Below are positions 56,201 through 64,000 of a DNA stretch of 64,000 bases, in pieces. The stretch is from Liolophura sinensis (Eukaryota; Mollusca; Polyplacophora; Chitonida; Chitonidae), in NCBI RefSeq assembly GCF_032854445.1, contig NC_088306.1:24153764-24217763 (forward strand), given 5' to 3'. Each line of letters starts with the position of its first letter. The stretch's first letter is position 1. The notes under the pieces were generated by a model. The model was not told the DNA's origin and searched no databases. It was given only the letters and a program-made list of their open reading frames with translations. The position numbers were made by a program, and so were the translations under genes.

Positions 56201-59200
56201 TATGATCAACTGATTATTATTCACGCTTAGTTCAGGTGAACCAAATAAGAGTAAAGTACAAATGTGTTTAGAAGAACTAGTCAAAAATACAGAAGGGTGA
56301 CCTCCAGGAGATATAATTCTAAAGATGCTTTTAGCATGTGCTTTCTAAAAATAAGCCTGGGTTTCAGGAAAACTTTGCTGAATTATAAGAGGATTTGTAT
56401 CTGATTTTTATGTTTACGACGATCAGATATTAACTTGGGTTGTGGAAGAAACCATGGAGGAGACTCCGGTAAAGATAAAGGAGCTGTCTCCTCTGGTTTG
56501 ATGTTGGCGTCCACTACATGGTTCCGTATACGAAGACCGAATGAAGGGATCTTGGAACGATTAGGACTTTTGTTAAATTTATCCACACATGACTTATTGA
56601 AATAGGGCTTCTTGGATGAGCTTTAAGCTTTGTAGCATATTGAAGGTTGACTTTGATACGTCTGCTATATAAGGGATGTTCGTTAGCTTCTACGTATGAA
56701 CTCTCTACTGGCGACGTTCTAAAAGCACGAAGGCTGAGCCTCAAACCTTGGTGATGGACAGGATCCAACATTTTTATATACGACTTCCAAGCCGGACCAT
56801 AAATGATGGACCCCTAGTTCAATTTAGACCTCACCAGAGAACGATATAGGTTTAGTAAAATAGATCGGTCAGCACCTCAATCGGTGCTATTTATTTATTT
56901 TATTTATATGACTGATGTTTTACGCCGTACGCAAGAATATTTCACCAATACGACGGCGGTCAGTATTATAATATGAGGAAACCGAGCAAAGCCCAGGGAA
57001 AACCCACTACCATCCGCAGGTTTCTGACATACCTCCCCACTTACAGCCGGACAGGAATCCATCAAGAGCTGCATTTGAATCCACGGCCACCGCATTGGTG
57101 AGAAGCTTCTGTATCGTAACAGTGCTCTAGCGCGCTAACCAAGTGAGCCATGGAGGCTCCACAATCGGTGCAAGACACAACCTTAATTATATCGAGAGTT
57201 TATACATTTAGCTTTGAGCATTTTATATAAGGACAACTTACTTTCAATTATTTGTCCAACAATCTTTACAGGTTCACAACAAAATTTCAGCTTGGGTTCT
57301 AAATGAAGTTACGGTTTATTACAGCAATGCATACCGTCAGTTTTAGATGCTGAAAATCTAAAACTGTCTTCAGTTGTCCATTTCTTGAACCATTTGAGAC
57401 AAAGCTCCAACTGACGTTTGGTGTTATTCATATTTTAGCGCGGTAACATATATGGAAATCATCCACATATAAAAAACCCTTCGTACCAAACGATAATGTT
57501 TTGGATAAGCTACTCAGTTTAATGCTAAACAGAGATGGTGATAGTTAAAAGATAAAACTTCAGATATAACAGTAAGCGGCCTTTCAGACCCATATGTGAT
57601 AGATCTTTCAAAGTTCCATATTTCCATCTGGTGTCGTATGCTTTTTCCAGGTGAAAAAATATCGACACAAAAAGTTCATTATTAATAAAAACATCACGGA
57701 TAAAAGTTTTGAATTGTACAAGGAAATATAAAGTTGGTCGGCTTTGACGAAAACCGCATTGTGTATTCGAAAGTAACATTTTTATTTCCGGAAACCATAC
57801 AAGCGTATCGTTTATCATCCGTTCCATAGCCTTAAATACACAGCTGCTAAGAGTTATGGTACGGTAATTAGATGTATCAGTATGATCCTTAGCCGGTTTT
57901 GGAACACCTGCCTCCATGAGGGTGGAAAATTACCAGTTATCCAAGTATAAATAAGTCAAAAGAGTCTCGAGGTGTTAAGAGGGTAAATGATTTAGAAATT
58001 TATAGTAAACGTTATCAGGCCCACGTGCAGTGTCATGAGCCTTTTTTAAATGCAGTTTTCAGTCCATCAGTGCCAAACCGTTCATTATAATCTTCCTTAT
58101 TTTTGGAAGAAAAAATCAATTTAATCTTCTCTTTCTGCTTTTCCTCTGCAGAAACTGAAAAGAATAATTCTCGGAAGAGGTTTTCGAAGATATTGTTTCA
58201 GCGAGCTTATTATCTATGCTGCCGGGAGAAGTAAGAAATATTATTGCCGTCTGCGTGCAAACCCTGTGGATGGTCATGGGTTTCCCCCGCGATCTGTCTG
58301 GTTTCCTCCCACCACACTGCTGGCCGTCGTCTTGTAATCGAAATATTCTTGAGTACGGCGTACACCACCAATCAAATAAATAGCATAAATAAATAGATGT
58401 TGATCTTTAGCCTTATTATATTTGCCCCTAAGTTTCTGAACCATGTTTCAGACTTTACGCATGAGTGTTTTTGGCGTAATGCCTGAAACAAAGATGCACC
58501 AACAAGAACGTCTTTTGAACTTGAGTAATCTTAAGTAGTCTTAGTTCTAAAAATACGAATCTGGTTCAATTTATTATCAGTAGGACATATATTCAAATTT
58601 CGTTCGGCCTTCTGCGGGCCTTAATGGCTCTGGGACAGTCCTTATACTAGGGTTTACTTTTGGATTTCGGATTTGTTGAGGTCTTGGGTATGGTACTATC
58701 CGCATCTATCAGAAGAAGTTCGTTAAACTTAAGTGTTGGATCATCTGCAGTATTGAGACAATCTGGAGTGATGTCGGCCTTACAGAACATATCAAAGGCG
58801 ACCCAGTCTGCCTGATGAAACATCCACCTAGCTACACGTTCTAACGAATTAGGAGTGATATGTTCTAGGATAATACGGAAGTGGTCACTACCGCAAAATC
58901 ATAATGAACTCTGCAAGAAAACTCCAGGCGTGTTTGGAGCTTTAAACATCTAAGACGCATGACTGAGACATAACAAGGAAAGAGGAGTGAAACCGAACGG
59001 AAAAAGAAGTGGCCTTGCGAGTGTGTCACTTATCCGCATTATATATTAAGTTGCGCTTCTTGCGGTTTACGGTTTCTGTGCTGGGGCCGATTTCCTCTCT
59101 CAGTATAACAAGTCCTTCCACAAAGGAATCAGCTGTACTTCACGTAAGTATACATAGAGCGTTCAGAACCTCACGCGCTTTCGTTTATAATTGTCTAATT

Positions 59201-62200
59201 CTGCGTCACACAGTGGCAAGGGGAGTATATGCATCGTACTGACGAAAAATGTATCAGCAAAACCATTAAACTGAGCTACACTTACCAATATCACGTGTCT
59301 TAGGTATAAAAGAATTTGAACTGAATAAATGTCTTCACATCAACACATATCAACATGTTATAACGTTTACCCATATTTTTCTTTAGAAAGTCGCCTATTT
59401 CCAGCCCTGCTTAAATTACTCATTATCTTACTAAAGTAGATTATCTTTAGTCAGTGAGTGACACGTAACCCCAAAGATTTAACGCAGTTACATTTTGTAC
59501 ACTTATATCATTGTAGGTTGAATACTTTTTTTTAAATCATACTGTTCAACTCCATGAGCTTGTTTTCAACGCGAACATTTCATTTTCAAGGGTGATGTTA
59601 TAAGTATTAACGAACTAGTTGCATGCTGGATAATGTTTGACGTAGAGAGATTCTACGTATACTACCTAAACTATTACTTGGCTATCGATTAGTGTGTATT
59701 GTTTATTTAATACTCATAATGTCTGCAAAATTTTTGTGTAATTTTTGTTTCACTACTCTGCTTAACCTAGAACCCAAAGGCTATACCCAGGCTTATTTCC
59801 ATGTTTTTATACGGTCCCTTTTACACCCGCTGCCATTAGCTCAAAAAGGCCACCAGTGGATTCGAATGTGTTCATATTAACAAAAGCAAAGAAAAATAAT
59901 ATCGGGACAATTAAGCTGCGGTCAACGTTAGTATTAGGACAGTATTAGAGAATTAAAGACAAAGTCCGTGATAAAAGGCTAAATTGCATCAGCCAGCATA
60001 CGTAATATACTCTGTCAAAACAGTTATTATGAATTAAAGTTTGCAGACTTAAATACCGTTTGAATGAATAAAATTATACATGTACATTCTACATTAATGT
60101 TTGACCACGTGGTGAGTGTTTGATCTGATGTGCCAGTTTTGTGTGTCATTGGATAGTCACACTTAAGCCCAAACATTTCAAACTTTTACAAATTCATGTT
60201 TAAAGGCATTTCGACATCATGCCAAGGCTGACATTAAACGAACTTAATTTTGGGGTTGGTATGCTTGCTCCAAGGGGTTCTCGAGGCGGATTCATTGACA
60301 CAGGAACACGTCAGCAGCGCTTGCACAGAAAATTTTTCAGGATGTAATGGATCGTCAGACCTCTGCACGTCCACGCGTAAAAATGCCTGTGCAAAATCTG
60401 TTGATTCGTTTAACACGAATAAACAGCCGTAGAAACAGCTCGAATCATTCCAGACTTTTATCACTTAAAACCACAACCGTAAGAAAGTGTCTGCGAGAGA
60501 CTGGTTCGACGTTGATGCCACAAAATTTTCAAGCAAGGTTTCAATGCTGCCAACAGCACGCAAGACGCCCTGCATACTGGTGGCGAAATGCACTATTTAC
60601 CGACAAATGACCTTTTCTCCTCACCCATTTAGATGGACGTCAATGCAATTTAGCACCTACTGAGTACAATTAGGAGTATATATTCCATACTGCAGTCTAA
60701 GTATATTAAATTCCAATCTGATTCTTTAATCATATCGTCAAAAATGCAAAACTTACAATAAAGGAAAGATCACAGAAACGCTTTTGTCATTAGTAGGTGA
60801 GACTACCCCCCCCCCCCGCCCCCACCACCACCGCCAAAAGAAAGACAATTATGATAAAAGACACTTTTGGCAGCAAGTATGACTGAATTTACAAATAACT
60901 GACTGTAGGCGCCGATATAAAGGAACAGACTATAGTATTAGACAACAGTTTAATAAGTCTTAGTCCAGCTATTGTGAAACATTTTAATTACGCGTACCGT
61001 TAATTGAGTTTTCCCTGGTTTTTTTCATGATGCATAGTCACTTGTTTGTTCTCTTTGAAAAGCGCAGTTTAAAGCAAATGTAAAGTTAAAATTCACAAAT
61101 AAATAAATATTGAAATTGACTTTACTGTTTATACAGTTAATCAAGTTAATCAACCTTTTTAAAAGAATAGCCATATTTAAAAGATTCGAAAGCTGAAAAT
61201 CTCTGAATATGGCATAGAGAAAAGGTCAATATACACAATACTCGTAATTAACTGAATAACATACCGTGAAAATATGGGCTTTGTCAATGACGAAAATGTC
61301 GAAGAACTTAATGCCAACATCAGACGAATTTAACTTTGCAGCAAGGAAACAAGCCTGGAAAAAGATAGAAAACATATTCGACAGATAAGTGTATTAGATA
61401 CTATTTTACCAATTCCCACAACGATATATAGATACACACATGACAATATGTCGCCGCTCACACTTGTCCATTTTCGAGGCTGTCATGGCAACCAGATCGC
61501 CATTTTCATTACCTATACCATATAGATGATTTCTTGTCCGGCTATAACTACAACTGTCTTCAGCATAAAGTTTGGACACTTTTGTCCACTAGCGATAAAG
61601 GTTCCCATCAACGGTTATACTCAAAACAATGCTGCTGGTACACTTAGGCACTTCAAACAAATGCATTTGTTGGGGCGTATCTTGTGTTCACTTGAACTCT
61701 TATTGAGCCACATGGCAACGAAAGAGTAATTAGAGTGCATGTAGTGTTCCTTGTTTCTTACCAACGTTATACTGATACAGGTCAACCAGTCGTTGCACTA
61801 TCCCCTTAATACTGAACGCCAAGCGAGAAAGTTTCAAGGTCTTAAGGATTGACCCTGGATCTACCGCCTCAGAAGAGGACGCTATTGGGGCGGGGGATTT
61901 TTATGTAATTCTCATACTGATTTGATTTGATTTCACTCGATCAACTTCTTCCCGTAATGAAGAATTATGCCACACCGACAAGTTCCGTGTAGTACACATT
62001 GTCACGGCAGCTTCTTAAACTCCGGTATCAAGGTTGATAATTGATAAGAAATACGTGGAAGGAATGGGTATAGAGCAAAACGTATTGATATGAAGAAGCC
62101 AGTATATGTAGTCACTCGAAGTATTTTTTGTTGGTATTCTGAAATCATGCTACAAATAGAACTTACCACCTGTAAGCTTCTGTTTGACGAATGCTTTGTC

Positions 62201-63988
62201 TTCAGGTGAAACAGACTATCCCGTACTACCCCGACCTGGAATAAAGATGAGAAAACCTATCTCTTTAGACTAGGAACAAAGCCCTCTTTTATCTTTCACT
62301 GTAAGTACATGACAGAGTTCAAGTATTCAGTAGTTAATCTGAAGATTTTTAGTATAAAATTAATTAACGCTGCAACATTTTCTCGTCGTGTGAACGACAT
62401 TTGAGTGCCTGTTGATCCAGAATGCCAAATCACAGAAAGCGTTAAATACAATCGACACGGTTAAATGTGGTTAAACTTTTGTCGTCTGAATCTTGAGCAA
62501 AATGTAAATAAATGTATTCAGTGACATATGGCTTATATGCATTTCTTATGTATCATTTTTAAGTTCATAAAAAACATTTCCAAGGGGGGGGCGGGGGTCA
62601 TTCTGAAAATCTCACATAAATGTAAAGCTTTCAAAGGCTGGGACGTAAAATGACTATTAAAAATCATATGACGAAGCAAAAATTATTTGAACAGAGTCTG
62701 AATATCTTACTCGAATTCTTTGCTGTGTACTTTTTTACGAAGTTGCCAATACATACAGATAATATGTATTTCTGAAATAACTGGTGGCTAATTCCATTAC
62801 ACGTTAACTTCCAGTCTAGAGTAAAGGTGTTCCAGATGATCGTGGGTTTCTCCATGCCCAGTTTCCGCTCACCAGAACATAATGCTGGCCGCCGTCGTAT
62901 AAGTGAACCATTCTTGAGTATGGTGTAAAACACCAATCAAATAAATAAATAAATTTAAGGTGCAGTGGAGTAATATTCATAATTACCTTGGAACTGACTA
63001 GAGCCCCGATCCATACTGTAGCACTGAGAATACCGACCATCGAAATTTCTATGAATATAGACAAATATAAATAATCGGAGAGGCTTGAGAGCTGCATAAG
63101 AGCATTGGACACAAAGCATATTGATGGGTGGGAAAACAGGTACACAGAAGGGATGTAGTGATTAAACGTTGAATTGCCCTTCGACACGAGCTCACAAACA
63201 TCCTGATTGAATTCCATCATGTCGTCCATGTACTTGTCATGTAAATCATGTTTTTGTTGAGAAGAGGTGGTAATATTGTCCAGTTGTTTAGCCAGTTTAT
63301 GGAGAAAGATACTGGACAGGTAACAAAAGCCAACGTGGGTTGCAAGAGACGCAATCAAAATAAACGTAGACCATGCCGACAAAACTAGAAACAAGGAAAT
63401 CAGGGCAGTGTCTAAGGCAACAGTCTGATCACCCTTGAAAGGACATAAGAACAGAAACAAAATAGTATTCCTCGTTTCGCTAAAATACATCTCGGCACAA
63501 CTGACGATAAACGAAATCTCCATACCGAGGACAAAAACAACGACGAGGCCCATTCCGCAAATGGTCCATTTCCGAAGCTTCCGAAGTTCTGCGCTGATGT
63601 CATATTTATGATGCAGATAACATAGGCGCGCTAAGAATTTTGTCAAGGAGCCATGGAGCCTGGCAATCAGACACGTTACGTTCATAACAGTAGCCATGAA
63701 TACACAAGTTAAGGTCAGCAAAATCAGCGACTCCCCGCTTTCTAAAGATATACCGTACACGGCTAAGCAAGATAGCAGTCTTATCAAACTGAAGAATCCC
63801 ACAACATAGAGAAACGCCATGTAAACAATTCGCGGGATTCTTCCGGATATTTTGCGCCTATGCCCGTCTTCGGACACGCAAGGACAAGGTGCCTGGTGAC
63901 CATAGGCCTGAAAGTAGTAGATTACTCCGCACAGTTGTAAAACTAGCTTAACAGGGTGGAAAGTGTGCAAGATTAGACAGTCCTTCAT
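53097..63988 (-). CDS. Gustatory-receptor-like seven-transmembrane protein
   Basis: Four exons on the minus strand: 63988-62987, 62235-62167, 61354-61265, 53207-53097, giving 334 + 23 + 30 + 36 residues. All three introns are phase 0 and cluster at the C terminus, the classic arrangement of insect gustatory and odorant receptors. The N terminus HPVKLVLQLCGVIYYF matches the Gr start. Hydrophobic segments lie near 53-78, 86-110, 142-166, 193-222, 283-300 and 306-332. The intracellular stretch MEFNQDVCELVSKGNSTFNH precedes the C-terminal block; exon 3 has FFDIFVIDKA (Gr 'FxxxGLFxID') and exon 4 has TYTILIIQF, the TY-x5-QF signature. Members of this family form ligand-gated channels in insects; in lophotrochozoans the role is unknown, possibly chemosensory. 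Caveat: intron 3 is about 8 kb and filled with transposons, so exon 4 could belong to a second receptor gene. The start ATG is 12 bases from the window edge. Confidence 0.8.
53208..55335. other. No gene seen; receptor intron 3
   Basis: AT-rich intron sequence with an eroded family-1 SINE scrap at 54925-54965 and a (GAAT)n stretch at 55097-55112. Short frames are unassigned. Confidence 0.4.
54925..54965 (-). mobile_element. SINE (family 1) scrap
   Basis: 'atttaatttattggtgttaa' followed by 'acggcgtgctcaaaaatta' corresponds to the tail-adjacent 40 bp of family 1. Confidence 0.5.
55336..55635 (-). pseudogene. Non-LTR element, C-terminal region
   Basis: Reads KVVLTRCRIRHSCLTQ, then GIKYILFDSVDFAYVRETLF and INYLKAIGLY before a stop, equivalent to the 'TRLRIGHTRLTH ... 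VKHILLDCVDFxxIR ... FLKxIGLY' end of such elements. The cysteine/histidine pattern is partly lost. Confidence 0.72.
55707..55975 (-). pseudogene. Non-LTR element, RNase H domain remnant
   Basis: Begins YSDGSEDGDRVAPAAVLGHR, the 'YTDGSKxxxxVAAAAV' first strand of RNase H with its catalytic aspartate. The rest is degraded and frame-shifted. Confidence 0.72.
55976..56382. other. Degraded interior of the non-LTR element
   Basis: No readable frame; presumably the eroded join between the thumb region and RNase H. Confidence 0.4.
56383..56771 (-). pseudogene. Non-LTR element, RT thumb region
   Basis: Two overlapping frames read LDPVHHQGLRLSLRAFRTSP, then YSRRIKVNLQYATKL and PSFGLRI, typical of the segment just after the RT catalytic core. 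A frameshift lies near 56550. Confidence 0.7.
56893..57165 (-). mobile_element. SINE (family 1) inserted in the non-LTR element
   Basis: Minus-strand copy with tail 'tatttattttatttatatga', body 'acgacggcggtcagtattat' and head 'gcgctaaccaagtgagccat'. Moderately diverged. Confidence 0.88.
57525..57917 (-). pseudogene. Non-LTR element, reverse transcriptase fragment
   Basis: The 130-codon frame reads SNYRTITLSSCVFKAMERMI, then QCGFRQSRPTLYFLVQFKTF and FFHLEKAYDTRWKYG. These are RT blocks 2-4 of Jockey/I-type elements; 'FFHLEKAYDT' holds the first catalytic aspartate region. The YADD block is not in this fragment. Confidence 0.8.
58245..58393 (+). mobile_element. 5'-truncated SINE (family 1) inserted in the non-LTR element
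   Basis: Plus-strand 3' half: 'gatggtcatgggtttccccc', 'ctgctggccgtcgtcttgta', 'gaaatattcttgagtacggc' and a short tail. Confidence 0.82.
58647..58888 (-). pseudogene. Non-LTR element, end of endonuclease and linker
   Basis: The minus-strand frame reads DHFRIILEHITPNSLERVAR, WMFHQADWVAFDMF and IPKTSTNPKSKSKP, matching the 'SDHFPI' end of the AP endonuclease and the 'IPKTS' linker of I-type elements. Confidence 0.75.
58900..60213. other. No confident gene; receptor intron 3
   Basis: A 34-residue minus-strand exon-like frame (59132-59026) follows an AG and reads DSFVEGLVILREEIGPSTET; it may be part of the non-LTR element but is unassigned. The rest is AT-rich spacer. Confidence 0.3.
60219..60609 (+). 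pseudogene. Tc1-like transposase, N-terminal fragment, broken
   Basis: Opens MPRLTLNELNFGVGML, then after a frameshift near 60345 reads TSARPRVKMPVQNLLIRLTR and KTTTVRKCLRETG, ending WWRNALFTDK before a stop. This matches the paired helix-turn-helix region and the start of the DDE domain ('W..VLFTDES') of Tc1/mariner transposases. Two of the three catalytic residues lie beyond the break. Antisense to the receptor gene within intron 3. Confidence 0.75.
60611..61264. other. No gene seen; receptor intron 3 with a C-rich tract
   Basis: A poly-C tract (60806-60830) followed by CCACCA units. Otherwise AT-rich. Confidence 0.4.
61265..61354 (-). CDS. GR-like receptor exon 3
   Basis: 90 nt; acceptor TTTTTCCAG, donor GTATGT, phase 0 to 0. 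It encodes ACFLAAKLNSSDVGIKFFDI and then FVIDKAHIFT, matching the insect Gr exon that reads 'F...F.a.GlF.id...l.s'. Confidence 0.82.
61355..62166. other. Receptor intron 2
   Basis: Contains a partial family-2 SINE (61725-61890). No exon was recognised. Confidence 0.5.
61725..61890 (-). mobile_element. Partial SINE (family 2)
   Basis: 'ttatactgatacaggtcaac', 'cagtcgttgcactatcccct' and 'gattgaccctggatctaccg' identify the family; both ends are eroded. Confidence 0.75.
62167..62235 (-). CDS. GR-like receptor exon 2
   Basis: 69 nt (23 codons); acceptor TTATTCCAG, donor GTAAGT, phase 0 to 0. It encodes VGVVRDSLFHLKTKHSSNRS and then LQV, the short cytoplasmic segment between TM6 and TM7 of the family. 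Confidence 0.8.
62583..62600. repeat. G-rich tract
   Basis: Run of about 15 G interrupted by one C, within receptor intron 1. Confidence 0.9.
62822..62955 (+). mobile_element. 5'-truncated SINE (family 1) next to receptor exon 1
   Basis: Plus-strand 3' half with a complete tail ('ccaatcaaataaataaataa'). It ends about 30 bp from the exon 1 donor, antisense to the gene. If exon 1 were not spliced, the frame would read about 56 codons into intron and SINE. Confidence 0.85.
62987..63988 (-). CDS. GR-like receptor exon 1 (TM1-TM6)
   Basis: 1002 nt, exactly 334 codons, ending SSK at the donor AAG-GTAATT, phase 0. It carries the N terminus and six hydrophobic segments. A charged, cysteine-containing loop (residues about 31-52) follows the Gr-like start. 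The start lies 12 bases from the right edge; an upstream start cannot be excluded. Confidence 0.82.
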
Positions 63989-64000
63989 CCCGGCAGGTAC

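Larger units (their letters stand above)
55336..58888 (-). mobile_element. Decayed non-LTR retrotransposon (I-group, with RNase H)
   Basis: Minus-strand fragments occur in the order expected: post-endonuclease linker (58647-58888), reverse transcriptase (57525-57917), thumb region (56383-56771), RNase H (55707-55975) and C-terminal region (55336-55635). Two SINEs (56893-57165, 58245-58393) interrupt it. RNase H after RT points to the I superfamily (for example Nimb-like) rather than Jockey proper; the exact clade needs a tree. It lies in receptor intron 3 in the gene's own orientation. Confidence 0.8.

Noticed and set aside
59026-59132. Exon-like minus-strand frame ending NLIYNADK
   Set aside because: It follows an AG and looks protein-like, but lies next to the non-LTR element and cannot be assigned to a gene.

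Overview
This is a window of animal nuclear DNA, most likely from a lophotrochozoan and probably a mollusc. The genes are split into short exons with GT/AG borders and long AT-rich introns. The spacer is filled with tRNA-derived SINEs of a kind I associate with molluscan genomes (by recall, not search), foldback elements, minisatellites and decayed LTR, non-LTR and DNA transposons. I see no bacterial features, CRISPR arrays or free-standing tRNA or rRNA genes.

Three host genes can be read exon by exon, all on the minus strand. (1) About 3.5-20.2 kb: thirteen exons of a divergent STAT transcription factor, from the N-terminal domain through the coiled coil and DNA-binding domain into the linker. 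The SH2 domain and tyrosine tail should lie left of base 1. Exon 9 carries a net one-base frame error. (2) 29.5-35.9 kb: a complete four-exon gene for a predicted secreted protein with a signal peptide, a coiled coil built on four 17-residue repeats, and two cysteine-rich modules that resemble the C-terminal domain of PCSK9. (3) 53.1-64.0 kb: a four-exon gustatory-receptor-like seven-transmembrane protein. Its three phase-0 introns near the C terminus and a closing TY-x5-QF motif match the insect Gr/Or superfamily. These three genes do not form a pathway; they are neighbours in a repeat-rich stretch.

Layout. 1-20 kb: STAT exons among many SINEs and at least seven tandem arrays, two of which include a STAT splice site. 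20-29.5 kb: possible STAT promoter region, a 130-bp foldback, a duplicated 185-bp membrane-like open segment, and SINEs. 29.5-36 kb: the secreted-protein gene, with a SINE split by a foldback in its first intron. 36-40.3 kb: BEL/Pao-like gag remains and unassigned coding-like fragments. 40.5-48.1 kb: a decayed Ty3/Gypsy element with about 1.4-1.6 kb LTRs. 48.2-53 kb: pogo-type transposase remains, SINEs and empty spacer. 53-64 kb: the receptor gene, whose last intron (about 8 kb) holds a decayed I-group non-LTR element in the same orientation and a broken Tc1-like transposase.

Exon borders were read by eye from splice consensus, phase continuity and family resemblance. No alignment, RNA evidence or database search was available.
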